A stretch of 23,190 nt of DNA from Phialocephala subalpina (GCA_900073065.1 FJOG01000019.1:259052-282241), one strand, 5' to 3'; positions 1-10,921 are shown, numbered from the stretch's first letter. Numbers and translations: made by a program. The notes: a model not told the origin generated them from the sequence alone.

Positions 1-395
1 TATTTTTGGATTTGCCTTTTTATTTTATCATTAAATAATTACTTGATTAAATTAATAAAGGTAATTATAATTTAATTAAAAGCTTATAAATAATTTAATA
101 TATTATATATATATTAACCAGGAAAATATTTATTATAAATTTGGTATAAATAAAGAAATTAGAAATAAAATAAATATTTAAATATAATATAAATAAATAT
201 AAATAATAATTATTTAACGACGGGAATATAAAGTTACTTCTAAATTATCACGAGCAAAATTCTAATTTCCAAGTAAATCGAATTACGTAAAAAAAAAATT
301 TTTGGGAATAAATCTTATATTCAATCAAGTTTAACTTTAAAAGGTCCTATTTTAATGATATATACTCAACAAATAATATATTTACGTACTTTAAA
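1..395. other. AT-rich block, left edge
   Basis: Almost pure A/T with no open frame of coding quality. It looks like a RIP-degraded repeat remnant typical of ascomycete AT isochores. I cannot identify the original element. The shift to ordinary composition near 395 is sharp. Confidence 0.7.
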
Positions 396-437
396 TAAAC
401 CTGCAGCGAGTCAAAGGGAAGAGGTCGAGAGAATTGA

Positions 438-683
438 GCGGTTGGCAAAAGTTTACTGCCAGGGTCCAGAGCTGAATTATCATTTCTTCTGGAACACAGG
501 CAATCGCCAAGGGAAGCAATTGACAATGTCGAGCAGCTTATCTCGAAACTCGTTGACGCAAAGTCGAGGTTGTTAGGGGCATCCAAAGATGCCAAACCTG
601 GAGGTACTCAGCCTGAGATAGGCCGAGTTTCTAGGTTAGAGTCCAAGATAGTGACTAAAGTGTATGTCTCCAACGGAGTGTAA
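438..683 (+). pseudogene. Unassigned coding-like remnant
   Basis: This is a stretch of normal base composition next to the AT block. One plus-strand frame is open for 81 codons, bounded by TGA at 435-437 and TAA at 681-683, with no ATG start. The translation is charged and helix-like, with segments such as EAIDNVEQLISKLVDAKSR. A competing minus-strand frame over about 347-595 is serine-rich and less protein-like. I do not recognise a family. It may be the C-terminal end of a gene whose 5' part was lost into the AT-rich block. No start, intron or domain can be shown. Confidence 0.2.
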
Positions 684-941
684 ATCAAACTTTGCTGGCG
701 ATCCATTTAGGTGGCATGAGGGAGAGGGCGAGTATAAGATTAAGGAATCTTCAGCGATGAAAGTCCCAACAGAGATGGATCAGAGCCCCTTGGCCTCAGC
801 TAACCACCTCCGAGCAGCCCGAATCTATCACCATCAAGAATCCATGGGAATTTTTCCGACTCATGTTCAAAGTATTCAATTCAATTATCAGCCCAAGGTG
901 CAATACTCTAATTACAACAGAAAGAACCCCTTGAGTGTCAA

Positions 942-2005
942 TCAATGCCAGTACTTCGGGCAGATGCCCTTCACCAGCAGCCAAGCTTCGTCTAAAGCAT
1001 GAATGACTTCCTCCGGCAGCTGACCTTTCTCTAGATCTGTTAAGCTCTCTTCAAGCTGAGCAGTACTCGTTGCACCAACAATAATAGCATCGCCCTGTTC
1101 TTTCCTAAGCTGGGAATGATGCTTCAGCCAACGCAACGCGCACTCCGCCTCCGTAAGTCCATGTTTCTTTGCGGCTGTTCGGATGATATCCAAAGCATCG
1201 AAATAGGCGTCGTTCCAGTAGCGCTCACGGTGTAACGCACCCTTGCTAGGATCGAACCGCGATCCTGTGTCAAACTCTGCCTGATTGCGCTGGTAGCGGC
1301 TAGTCAGGAAGCCACCAGCAAGCGGCTGGAAGGCATAGAGAGAGATGCCATAGCGGCGAAGGCAAGGGAACAGTTCAGGCTCGATTTTGCGATGAAGCGC
1401 ATTGTAGATACCCTGGTAGACCGTTGGTTTAATCCATCCATGTTTATCGCAGATCTCGCATATTTGTGCCACTTCCCATGCCATGTAGTTGCTGATGCCA
1501 AAGCGAGTAAAATAACCCTCCTTGTGCAGCTTGTCTACCTCGCCCAGTGTAACCTCGTAGGGTGTCTTTCGATCGGGTCCATGTAGGTAGAACAGGTCGA
1601 TCTTGGATGCTTTGAGCGCCTTGAGGCTGCGCATGAGACCCCTACGTACGTCTTCTGGCTTGTGGGTGTATTGATCAATCGTGCTTGTGACGATGCCAAA
1701 GTTTGGGTACAGTTTTGTGCCCATTATGAGGCCTCGCTCTTCCCAATGGAGATCGCCAAGGAATTCTTCAGTTGTTCCATTGCCGTAACCACGGGCACTA
1801 TCAACTTCCGTGTGACCATGTTTCTGAAAGACGTCGATGATCGCGGCTGCGTCTTCGCTTTGATGAACACGAGCGGCCAATGTGCCTTGCAAAGAATGTT
1901 AGTTGCCGAAAGCTCTAATTTTGCTGGGGCCATTGACTGACCAGGGAGGCCAAATGTCATGGAACCAAAAACGACCTTGAGGTCGTTACCTTGTGAGGCC
2001 TTCAT
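942..2005 (-). CDS. AKR7-type aldo/keto reductase (aflatoxin-aldehyde reductase-like)
   Basis: The predicted protein has 335 residues in two exons: 2005-1942 and 1885-942. The 56-nt intron (1941-1886) has a GTCAGT donor, a CTAAC branch sequence and a GCAAG acceptor. It joins FGSMTFGLP to GTLAARVHQSED in frame. The AKR tetrad is visible as Asp50 and Tyr55 (VDSARGYGNGT), Lys79 (MGTKLYPN) and His123 (LFYLHGPDR). YGISLYAFQPLAGG and the late EAWLLVKGICPKYWH are typical of the AKR7A / aflatoxin B1-aldehyde reductase branch, which reduces aldehydes and dicarbonyls with NADPH in the cytosol. Length is normal for the family. The ATG at 2005 is chosen because it puts the usual short N-terminus before FGSMTFG; the frame is open further upstream without family resemblance. 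No disabling change was seen. Substrate cannot be predicted. Confidence 0.9.
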
Positions 2006-2540
2006 ATTTTCCAGGGTGCTGGAGTGTGAGCAACGAAAGAGTGTAGAAAGATGTGTTAATTGCCAGACTCTGTGAGAACTTAAGAAGTCTCCGATTCTCA
2101 ATCCCGCTTCGAGTCGAGTCAATTTAAGTCCGGTCTTGAGGCCACAAAGCACGGAGATTGTTAAAGTCCGTCCTAAATATAAGCGACTTTTGTAGTCTCT
2201 TGGCCCTCACGCCGTATATTCTATTCGGGCAGCACTCAGTAGATAGAATGAAGGTTTAAGGCGGCATAAGGGCTGCGTGAGTTAAATTTCATACAAAACA
2301 TCATAATGTGGATTTCGTGGCTTGCTCTCTCACGAACTAGTGAAGTCGTCCAACAGCCGAGCGGTACTTCGCATCGTTCGTATTAATGCAGGTGTCAGCA
2401 GTCTGCATACAGTGGGTTCCTGGTGGATTTCTCCGCCACTAACTTGGAACGTGCAAGAGGATGTGCGCACTTACCAGTTAAGCGAGCCCAACGAAGGTTA
2501 GCATCATAACCTTAAAATTTTTATTTTCCCAACTTTGAAA
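2006..2540. other. Intergenic region upstream of the AKR7 gene
   Basis: This is 535 bp of ordinary composition holding the promoter of the minus-strand reductase. Open frames here are short and resemble nothing known to me. I see no clear TATA box or RNA gene. Confidence 0.4.
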
Positions 2541-2545
2541 GCCCC

Positions 2546-2610
2546 ACTAGTGCTTGCAGCAATTCGTGACCCACACAAACTAGAACTAATTAAAACTTTT
2601 TATACTATTT
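2546..2610 (+). repeat. Terminal inverted repeat, left end of palindromic element
   Basis: It pairs with 3192-3256. It includes GCAGCAATTCGTGACCCAC. Mismatches to the partner are all of the C-to-T type. Confidence 0.75.
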
Positions 2611-3191
2611 ATACTATTTATCAAAATACTTTAAACTTAATAATAAGAGTATAGTATATTAATAAAAGACTTTTATATAGAAAAATCTTTTTTATATAAA
2701 CTAATTCTTATTTAAATAAATATATAAAAAATAATTTTCAAAATATTAAAGAATTATATTAAAAAAAATACTATAAATAGAATTACTTAGTTTTCTAACT
2801 TGAGTACTCTGAAATGACTCTGGAAATAAAGTATTAAAGAAGATAATAATAATATCAATTTCCTATTAATATTTATAATTTTATTTATTTCGTTTATTAA
2901 TTTAAATTTTTTTTATTAGTAAAAATAAAAAATATTACAAGTTCTAATATAAAATTGATATTAACATCGTTATTTTTAATAATAAAATTTTGAAAGTATT
3001 TAAAAGCATTTGGATTAAAAAACTTAATAGTTCTATTTATAGTATTTTTTTTTATATAATTTTTTGAAATCTTGAAAAAAATTTATATATTTATTATAAT
3101 AAAACTTAGCTTACATAATTATAAAGTTTTTATATAAAGCTTTTAGATATATACAATGAATCTTAATATAAAAAGATTTAAGTTTTTTTAT

Positions 3192-3256
3192 TAATAGTAT
3201 AAAAGGTTTTAATTAGTTCTAGTTTGTGTGGGTCACGAATTGCTGCAGGCGCTGGT
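3192..3256 (-). repeat. Terminal inverted repeat, right end of palindromic element
   Basis: Inverted partner of 2546-2610. This end kept more of the C/G bases, so it is closer to the unmutated terminus. Confidence 0.75.
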
Positions 3257-3446
3257 GCCCCGTCAAATCTTCTATGCCTGATCATGACAGGAGAAAGGAA
3301 AAGAAAAGAAAGATCTTCTAGTTCATGTAGTCAACGGTATTCTTTAGCCATGTAAATTGCATGCTCCGCCTTCCCATGCGATGTCGGCTCTGTGCATGGC
3401 AGTTTTAGCGCAGCACGTTGTCCCGGGGTTGTAACAAAACGCTTGG

Positions 3447-4570
3447 TTACTCGATCTCGTGCCATATGAGCTTATCGAAATCTAAATGCTTCTCACCACG
3501 CCGTGACCGCCAACTATTTGTTGATTCAAAAACTTCCCTGCACCCTCGAACTGTCCACCCCCATCGCTTCAAGAATTCATCCGTGGCTTCCCACCCAGCA
3601 GGATCCCATGGCTCGCCCCAAACAATCATCCCCACTTCACACTTCGAAGCACTAAAGAAACCAACTAGATCCCCACAGAGTTCCATATCGTCGAAGTCAT
3701 CCCCTGCGCGCAGGAGATTATCTCGCATTTGTGGAATAGGTAATATATCAATCCAAGGATGGTGAGGAAGTTGACGTTGGAGTTTAGTGGGACGAAGAGA
3801 CCATGGGAGGGCAGGGACATGATATTGGAGAGTCGAGGCATCGCAAAAGGGAGAAAGAGCGTCGTCGTCAGTGCTCTCCGCAGAGTAGCCGAGGGTTCTT
3901 GCGTTGCTACTTATAGCTCTAAGGACATTGAACTTGACTAACGTGAGTGAAAGATCGGCTCCTGGGGAACCCATCATTCCACTGCTCGTCGCCCATTTCT
4001 CGAATTGAACTATCAGATCCCGGGCCTGGAAAGCATTCGGATTGCAGATAGATAAGGTTCTTGCGACTTCGGAGACATCTATCTTTGATGATCTTGCTGC
4101 TAAATCGAACAGATGCCATAAGTTGGTGTCCTTGGATGTCGGCGAGTATACTGCGCTGGAACTGTCCGATTTGTTACTTTTGGACTCGGTATCAAGGCGA
4201 CTCTCTCCTGCCCTTTCAGCAGCTCGCTTTTCTGGCGAGGAGGGTTGTGTATGGCTAGATTGCTTGTGCTTCGCCTTGCGTTGTCCTGGATGCCGCGTTA
4301 GTAACTGATATATTTTATATATAGTTCGATCAGCCTATTGGTAGAGTCCGCCCTGATACTACGATACCGTGAATACTTACTGCAAGCTCTCTGAAATAAC
4401 CTATTCTGGCGCTTTCTTCGCTCAGCTGGGCTAGACACACCGGTCCAGTCATCTTCAGGAGCAAATATCCTCTCTTGTTGAGGCATGCAGCCGATCATAA
4501 TTAGTGGTCTGCACGGGCATTCAGGCACGCTTTCCTCCTCTCCTCCAGTAAAAATGGAACTATTATCCAT
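3447..4570 (-). CDS. bZIP-type transcription factor with C-terminal DUF3425
   Basis: The predicted protein has 342 residues in two exons: 4570-4381 and 4285-3447. The 95-nt intron (4380-4286) has a GTAAGT donor, a TTACTAAC branch sequence and a CATCCAG acceptor. The splice rebuilds the basic region at residues 50-71: exon 1 ends in RRKRQNRLFQRAC and exon 2 starts RQRKAKHK. The bZIP signature Asn56-x7-Arg64 is complete. The preceding EDDWTGVSSPAE is the usual lead-in of fungal DUF3425 proteins. Residues about 228-322 carry the DUF3425 hallmarks HHPWIDILPIPQMRDNLLRA and VWGEPWDPAGWEATDEFLKR. No clear leucine zipper follows the basic region, as is common in this group. It is probably a nuclear regulator. 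It is transcribed away from the dehydrogenase at 5110 and may control it and neighbours, which is inference. No lesion was seen. Confidence 0.88.
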
Positions 4571-5109
4571 AAAAAGGCTCTCAAACCATAATACCTACAA
4601 AACTTGGGCGAGAAGCGGCCACAGTATTGGCAGAATTAGAGTTGGACAGGTCGAGAATCAAATTGGAGATGATTTCGCTGGGATATGCAAGTTGCTGACA
4701 GCTGGGGAGACAGTCGTCTTATTCCTGACCCGGCTTTATCGGTGACGAATGACGCTAAACCCACCACTGCACTAACTCGTGCAGGGAACTCCGAAAGCCT
4801 CGGCCGAAAATGCTTGCCGCCAAGCCCATCTCCTGCAGATCATATCAAACTCTACAATAAACTCAAAACTGCTTCAAACCACAATTTAACGGAGTTTACA
4901 GTGTTAATACCACACAATGTCATTCGGTATCACCTCACTCCATAGCCACGATATATAAAAAGTTCAATGAATCGTTCAGAGAGTCTTCTACGTGTGGACA
5001 CATCCACAACAACCTACGCCTCTTCCATTGCATACATGCTTGATCGTATCAGACCCTTTGTCATATTTCATCAAGCAGCACCTTTCCTAAATTTCTTGAC
5101 TTCGCAACT
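4571..5109. promoter_or_regulatory. Shared divergent promoter region (bZIP gene / SDR gene)
   Basis: This is 539 bp between the two divergent start codons. A TATA-like ATATATAAAA at 4951-4960 faces the dehydrogenase, about 150 bp before its ATG. ATGs at 4967 and about 5036 open one frame that overlaps the dehydrogenase start out of frame and runs to 5164. If transcription starts upstream of them, this would be an upstream ORF. No binding site for the regulator can be claimed. Confidence 0.5.
4951..4960 (+). promoter_or_regulatory. TATA-like box of the SDR gene
   Basis: ATATATAAAA in otherwise mixed sequence, correctly oriented for the gene starting at 5110. The position is plausible, but the transcription start is unknown. 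Confidence 0.45.
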
Positions 5110-6073
5110 ATGTCTCAAGTCTGGCTCATTACAGGCTCGTCCTCTGGATTCGGATTCTCTCTAGCCCGTATCGCGTTGCGCGCTGGGCACAAAGTCATCG
5201 CTACATCTCGCAACCCATCTAAGACTCCTAAGCTCGTCTCTGAGATCGAATCTCTAGGCGGCAAATGGCTCGCTCTCAATGTGTGCGATCCCAACATTGC
5301 AGACGTGATTGAGCATGCCGTCGCAGCTTATGGCCAAATCGATGTCCTGGTCAACAACGCCGGGTACTCATTGCTAGGTGCTTTGGAGGATATGAGGTGA
5401 GTTTACTCTCATGGTAGTTGTTTGAATAGGTACCTAACATCAAATCAGTGACTCAGAAGTGCGGGCGCAGATGGAGACGAATTTCTTTGCTCCTGTCAAG
5501 ATCACACAGTTGCTGTTGCCGAGCATGCGTGCGCGCAAGAACGGGACTATTGTCAACATTAGCAGTGTCGGGGGGATTTCTGCCCTACCAACAAATGGCC
5601 TCTATGCGTCGTCAAAATTCGCTCTCGAAGGCATGCTCCTATTCCTCTCCACTGTGAGTGGCCAATTCTGACGATCAGTAGCTTTCACGGAGTCGTTGTC
5701 TGCAGAAGTCGCCCCGTTCAACATCACTTGCTTAATCGTCGAGCCAGGCGGGTTCAGGACTAACTTCCTCAACTCTTACGTGACGACGGCCAAACCATTA
5801 ACCAAAGACTATGAGGGGACCATAGTTGAAAATGTCCTAAAGCTCTTTAGCCAGCTGCATGGGAAGCAGGGCGGGGATGTAGAAAAGGGTTGTCAAGCAA
5901 TTTTTGACGTCGTCACTGGAACGGGAAGCGCGGCTGGAAAGGAGCGGATGCTGCGTTTGCCGCTGGGAACTGACGCCGCCGGTCTTATCAGGCAGAAAGC
6001 GGAAAGTTTAATTGATATGTTGGATAAGCAAGAGGACATTTGGTCGAAAACTAATGTTGTTGAAGATTCCTGA
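5110..6073 (+). CDS. Classical short-chain dehydrogenase/reductase (SDR)
   Basis: The predicted protein has 286 residues from exons 5110-5396, 5449-5630 and 5682-6073. Intron 1 (52 nt) is canonical: GTGAGT donor, CTAAC branch, ATCAG acceptor. Intron 2 (51 nt, 5631-5681) must begin GCATGC to join YASSKFALE to FTESLSAEVAPFNI; it has a CTGAC branch and a CAGTAG end. Classical SDR motifs are present: TGSSSGFG (8-15, cofactor binding), NNAG (82-85), and catalytic Asn107, Ser135, Tyr148 and Lys152. It is a soluble NAD(P)-dependent oxidoreductase, substrate unknown. Without splicing of intron 2 the frame stops at TGA 5669-5671, so the gene is functional only if the GC-AG intron is used. Everything else looks intact. 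Confidence 0.82.
5631..5681 (+). other. Putative GC-AG intron of the SDR gene
   Basis: The boundaries are forced by homology on both sides (SKFALE and FTESLSAEVAPF). The donor is GCATGC and the acceptor TAG. An acceptor three bases earlier (5678) also keeps frame but adds one residue relative to the usual family spacing. Confidence 0.6.
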
Positions 6074-6350
6074 CATTGGTCCGAGCTGCTGTCCAAGCAA
6101 GTACCGCTCAAAATTCTACCTTTCTCGTGTCCAAAGAACATATCAAATACACTCAATTGAATTACAACTTGGCATGCACTCGTCTAAAGGCCATTTAAGA
6201 TCATAGCTCCAAACCATTAGCCAGGCCCTTGGAAATTCGCCAAGCCAGACTTCAGCACCGAGGCAAAGGATTGTAGTTGTCTGACAGACGGATCGTCAAT
6301 GATTTTCATCGTAGTAGAAGATGTTCACGAAGGCCTAGGTCATTATCAGC
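6074..6350. other. Intergenic region between SDR gene and esterase remnant
   Basis: This holds the 3' flank of the dehydrogenase. A minus-strand stretch within about 6220-6310 can be read as a 30-residue peptide (MKIIDDPSVRQLQSF...). It is too short to assign and is not called as a gene. Confidence 0.3.
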
Positions 6351-7093
6351 TTGCAGTTATACTTAGCGTACCGTCTTACTTACGAGCAAAAGGTAATTCA
6401 GAGCACTCCGCCGTCCATATTGGTAAGGCGGGCACCAGTTTCATTGCTAACCACTAGGTTATACAACTTCTCCAACATCCATTACGCCAATACTCCTCGA
6501 TTCAGCGCCCCGGCTCGCATCACCGCCGTAAACTGCACTGTCAACTGTGGTAGCCCCCGAGATGATGTGGATAGTCGGAGGCGACTATGTACCTGGAGAC
6601 AAAAACGTAACAGGTGATCCTTCAGGCTTGATAGCGCGGCCCCAGACCGACGGATCCGATGGGACAGTCTTCGCTGCCACTAACTATCGCCTCGGCCTCT
6701 TTAGTTAGATGTAGGACCATAGTACCAAGCGTACGGTGGGATCTCCAATGTTAGCCCGCATGATCAGCAATATGCTTTAGAATTAGTTTACGAAGATATC
6801 CACCTTTTCGGAGATCGTAATCTAGTTTCTATCTTCGGAGAATTAACTGGTAGAGGGTTAATTATGCACTAGATTACTGCACACGGATCCACCTCTTGGC
6901 GTCCCGTTCCAGCGGGCCATGCCGCAAGCTCCAACCTTCCAGGTTTTGCCTCAGACTAACGCCCAAGATGTTTGTTTCTCCAAGTCCCTACAATGGGTAT
7001 CCATCCTCAATGGATCAAATGTTGCAAATCTCGAGCAGCTGGAATGGCTCCCCTTCGACGTGCTGTGGAAGGTGAACCAGATTACCACCTTAT
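6351..7093 (+). pseudogene. Type-B carboxylesterase/lipase, degraded fragment
   Basis: This is an alpha/beta-hydrolase of the secreted fungal carboxylesterase type, recognised in pieces over three frames. In order they are LYNFSNIHYANTPRFSAP (N-terminal), WIVGGDYVPGDKNV and GTVFAATNYRLGLF (oxyanion-hole region), QQYALELVYEDIHLFG with VSIFGELTGRG (nucleophile elbow), then PQAPTFQVLPQTNAQDV up to DVLWKVNQITT. The elbow is normally GESAG. Here codon 6843-6845 is TTA (Leu) instead of Ser, one C-to-T change, so catalysis is lost. A TAG at 6870-6872 replaces Gln, and further stops follow NYRLGLF. About 40-50 residues after the N-terminal piece and the whole C-terminal half are missing. The gene is dead. 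Its 3' end faces the rhamnosidase remnant. Confidence 0.8.
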
Positions 7094-7344
7094 TTTTTTT
7101 TCGAAGTCCACGATTGCCAAAAATCCGGACTAGCACCCTTTCCATATGCGTAGCATATTTTGTCAGCCATCCACTTGGCTTATACCAAGAGGAGAAATCG
7201 CGTATTACATGGAGCTGTACTCTCATATGCTGTATATAACTCCTGTGAAATGTTGTGTTGGAATTATATAACCCCCTGTATTTTCTACAACCGCAGTTGT
7301 CGCCGTCAAACTATCTACCTGCCTAGCCATCCTCCCAAAGTCTC

Positions 7345-10300
7345 TCAACTAACAACCTTCACGGCCTTATACGGTGTAACCACAACAGTTCCAAGCAAAC
7401 CCTCATCTTGTGGCAGGCGGACCCACGCCGGAAGAACCGGCCCCGACCCACTAATCAACAACTCATCCCAAATTGTCCTCAGTACATTTGCCAGCGTTGT
7501 CGCCGCCACAGCCTCAACCAAATTCTCTCCTTGGACTAAGTAAGACGTGATATCTGCCTTTGCGGAGGTAAGATCCACTGGCGGAAGTTGGTGTCCGTTG
7601 ATAGACACGCTAAGGGATTGCACAACCGGTCCAAAGTCGATGATAGCACCATAGTCTTTGGTGCTCGAACGCCAATTAAATGACGTACTGTAGTAGCCGA
7701 TGCCAGATTTGTTAGCAAGCTCTAGGATCTGCGTCCACGGGAGGAGGATGGGGAGCTGGTGAGTTTTGTTCGTACGGACGCCAAGGGTGTTCGCATCTGA
7801 GAGGTCCGCTGGAGGATCCCATGATTCGGCGACCAAGGTCCAATTGCCTAAATTGAATGCTGCTGGAGTGCCGTTGCTGTTAAGGGTGTATTGGACCGAG
7901 TCGGAAGTCGTCAGAGTGAATGTAGAGGTCGTTGCCTGCACTTTGGCAATAAGCCCGGTGGATTTAGAGTAATTATAACTTAAAACAGGAACAGACGCAG
8001 AACTGACATGAAGAGAGGGTATATATTCAGCCCACTGCTGTGCATTTGAGGTGAAGGCTACGAGGACTGTTTGTCCGGATGCCAATTTCAGACTGATTGT
8101 TGTATACCCAGATGTGATTGCATATTCCAACACCGGGGAGATGACACCCGTCCAGATGTCGAAGTAGAAAGGTGTACCCACACTTGCGAATGAGGCGGTG
8201 CCTGCGCTACTATTGCCATCGTTGTACACCAAGAAGTAATTCGTACCATCAGGAGTCTGTCGCCAGGTGGTGTACCAAACGGAGTTCGCGGAGACTTTTG
8301 TAGCAGGTTGAATGCCTATCGCGCCTAAAGTTACCAGTAATGATCCATTAGCAATCTGATGGACATTGCTAAGAGGGATAATACTGGACGGCGTGGACGC
8401 TACATATGCCTCACCTGTCGTGTTCTAGCTCGCAAGAGTTGTGGGCAGTCCGCCTATTATGATGATGGGCAGCCCTTCATAGTCATAGTCTGCGAGCTTC
8501 TGAACTCCAGTTACCGTGAGTATGTTGCCTTGTTCTAGAACTAAAGCCTTGTATGCCGACCCGGATGGAGATAACACTCCATTAGACACTATTGCTTGTG
8601 GTAATTGAAAGTTTTCGGGTGAAAGATATTCGTAGGTATAGCCTTGTTAGTCATGTCAGGAACCACTCCGGCATTTCTAGAAGGTAAGGTGTGCTCATAC
8701 CTGCGCTGGTTAACTCCGTTAAGTTATCAGATCTGCTACACTGCAGATGAAGTTGGTTTATCCCAGAAGGCTAGGTCGATCTTTGGCGTTCCTGACTGTT
8801 GAATGAACTGGGTTCGGGCGACGGCATCCATGAATTCTCTGTAACCATGTTCCCAGGCTGGCTGGTGACGTGAGTGCATTTCTGCGAAATTGTAGTCAAA
8901 GGAGGTAAATCCTGGCCATGTTGTATTTGGGTAATTGTAAGAGAACGGAGAACCATGGAAAACTATCATGTTGATGCCAGCTGCGAATGCTCGGTTTGTC
9001 AGTCTGAGCAGACTCCGAAGGGTAAGTTCGTAGACTTCAAGGATAACAGCTCCGAGTTCACATGAGATGATGCGCTTCTCAGCCAGATGTGCTGGCCCGA
9101 CGTACTGCCTGTACCGGTCGACTACGAAGGTCAGTCACGAAATCACGCGCAGTGTAAGGGAAACTTACTATCATCTTGAAAACCAAGGCTCCTATTAATT
9201 TGATCAACAAAATCACTGACAGTATAAGAACTTTCGATACGTGCTCTGTCTCTAGTGCATCCACAAGAGGAACGATCTGCAGCATATCTACCGGTAGGTT
9301 ATACTGTTGTTATCAATATTGGTAGAACCAAAATAGGCTACGATGTCGGATGATTGGTACTTACTCCAACTTGAGCCGAGAACTAAAGGCCCAGATAGTC
9401 GTGGGACCATCGTTCGAAATGTTCGATGTAAGTACCATATAGGTGTGTCAATGTATTTCGATAGTCTGCGACATATCCTTGACCTCAGTCCAAAGCGTCG
9501 GTGATAAACGAGATGGAAGATATGTTAGTGGACACGGTAGGGGAAACGGAATTGCCATTATTTTGAGAAAGAAGCAGAGTATATGGGCCGATGTCATAGC
9601 CGTGCATCGACTTGAAAGTCCGAGACAGAGCCGGTGTCTAGAACACCACGGCAGGTATTTCAACACTATCTTCCCAAACTGCATGCCCTCGTCAGTAGTA
9701 CGGTATGCGGGTGAAAAATTTAGACTCTTACTATAATTACCAATCTCCATAAAGAGCTCCTTGACACCATTGATAAGGATAAACTGCTCCAAGAAATCTG
9801 TCATAACTTGAGCGCCATTGGGTGAGAAGTGATCAACCGCGAAAGATCCGTTTTTAATGAAGCTCGTTGGGTTCGGTCCGGCTATACAAGCTCGCGCAAG
9901 TGTCAAGTGGTAGAAGGAGGCGTATACGATGAACTCTATTGCTAAGCTATTCACGGGGAATGATAGCGAGATAGTCCCGTCGGGGTTTGCTTTGTGCGTA
10001 ACGTCGGTCAAACTATTAGCAGCGAGAGTGTACGTTATGTAAGAAATCGTTTCGTTAAAAAAAGGTAGTCCTCCGTGACATTTACCTGGCTCACATTAAC
10101 TATCATAGCGGTGGTGATCGACACCAGTGTCCCGGATCCCCATCCGGGCACTTCGCCATTGAACGTGCCACCAGGCTCTACAGTGGCATTGAAAGAGATC
10201 TGCTAGCGTCAGTTAAGTAGCATTTTATCATTTAGATCCGAAGGCTAACCAATTCATATGAAAGTCCCGGGTTATCAGGTTCTGCTGGGGCACCTTGTCC

Positions 10301-10921
10301 CGATTCTGGACCCATGCAGAAATCCATAATGAGACCATGGTCTTTAGTGGCTTGAGCCGCCGCTTTCAGGATTTCATTGTACGCAGGTGTACCAAATCCA
10401 TAAATATCCCAATCGGTGGATGCATTCCCATCCTCACCTCCGTACTGTACCAATCAGTTATTACGTCTGCCCGAGATGCGGGCATAACCCTACCATATAA
10501 TAGTTTAGAAGTTCTATGCCACCTGCACCAACATCTCCGATGCCTTCGATGTCGGCAGCCACGAGGCTGGGATCAACGCTTGCATCTGGAAGCCTGGATA
10601 AGTCTCAGTGATATTGATCGAATACTATGCTTTGGAATGTCACTTTACCAGTATCTGAATTTAGGCCGCGCATTAACGCTTGGATTTGAGAACGTGCCTG
10701 AAAAAAGATGTATTAACAGAGAGAACTCAAAATTAGACGTGAATTATGGCCGTACCAGCACCTACCACGGTATTGATACTTGCATCAAGGTGGCTTTTAG
10801 GCAGCGCAAGTGTCTCACGGAGAGAGCTAGCTGCTAAGAGCAGACCAGTTTGAGTCTAATAGTTGTTAGTCTTCTTCTTTAACAAGTACTTACTGCAGAG
10901 GTGTCTCACGGCAAGACGCAT
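7345..10921 (-). pseudogene. Secreted GH106-type alpha-L-rhamnosidase-like enzyme, degraded
   Basis: A near full-length gene can be followed on the minus strand. It has a short N-terminal exon from ATG at 10921 and a hydrophobic LLLAASS stretch suggesting a signal peptide. Next come FRYW joined across an intron to LPDASVDPSLVAADIEG, WDIYGFGTPAYNEILKA with DHGLIMDFCMGPESGQG, and ISLSFPVNSLAIEF with GAQVMTDFLEQFIL. These are followed by FKSMHGYDIGPY, YRQYVGPAHLAEKRIIS, IVFHGSPFSYNYPNTTWPGF and QSGTPKIDLAFWDK. A last long frame (about 8650-7345) ends in a beta-sandwich: GAIIDFGPVVQSLSVSINGH, LPPVDLTSAKADITSYL, GENLVEAVAATTLANVLR. These match fungal secreted proteins of the GH106 group, which remove terminal rhamnose. 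Several intron junctions are intact. Stops of CAG-to-TAG or TGG-to-TGA type (one near 8428, others near 8700-8745 and 9370-9490) and frameshifts kill it. The GH106 label is from memory of family motifs. Confidence 0.72.

Larger units (their letters stand above)
2541..3261. mobile_element. Full-length palindromic (fold-back) AT-rich element
   Basis: The element is 2546-3256 (711 bp), flanked on both sides by GCCCC (2541-2545 and 3257-3261), a probable 5-bp target duplication. The ends are inverted copies: the left arm begins ACTAGTGCTTGCAGC and the right arm, reversed, begins ACCAGCGCCTGCAGC. They match for about 65 bp, and every visible substitution is C/T, as RIP would leave. The symmetry does not stop there. 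Inner segments also pair, for example 2756-2780 with 3033-3060, and TTTATTAAT at 2893 with ATTAGTAAA at 2915, leaving a loop near 2902-2914. The whole element is therefore one hairpin with arms of about 345-355 bp. No coding frame is present, so it is non-autonomous. The superfamily is uncertain. Confidence 0.75.

Noticed and set aside
664..1002. Plus-strand open frame of 112 codons overlapping the AKR7 3' end
   Set aside because: Composition is not protein-like, no motif is visible, and it overlaps the well-supported reductase on the other strand.
1724..2152. Longer N-terminus or separate gene upstream of the AKR7 start
   Set aside because: The open frame above 2005 lacks similarity to the family. 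The part past 1941 is intron read-through.
5654..5705. Canonical 52-nt GT-AG intron (GTGAGT...CTGCAG) as the second SDR intron
   Set aside because: The sites look strong, but it gives an out-of-frame join and removes FTESLSAE, which is typical SDR sequence. The GC-AG intron 5631-5681 preserves frame and family spacing.
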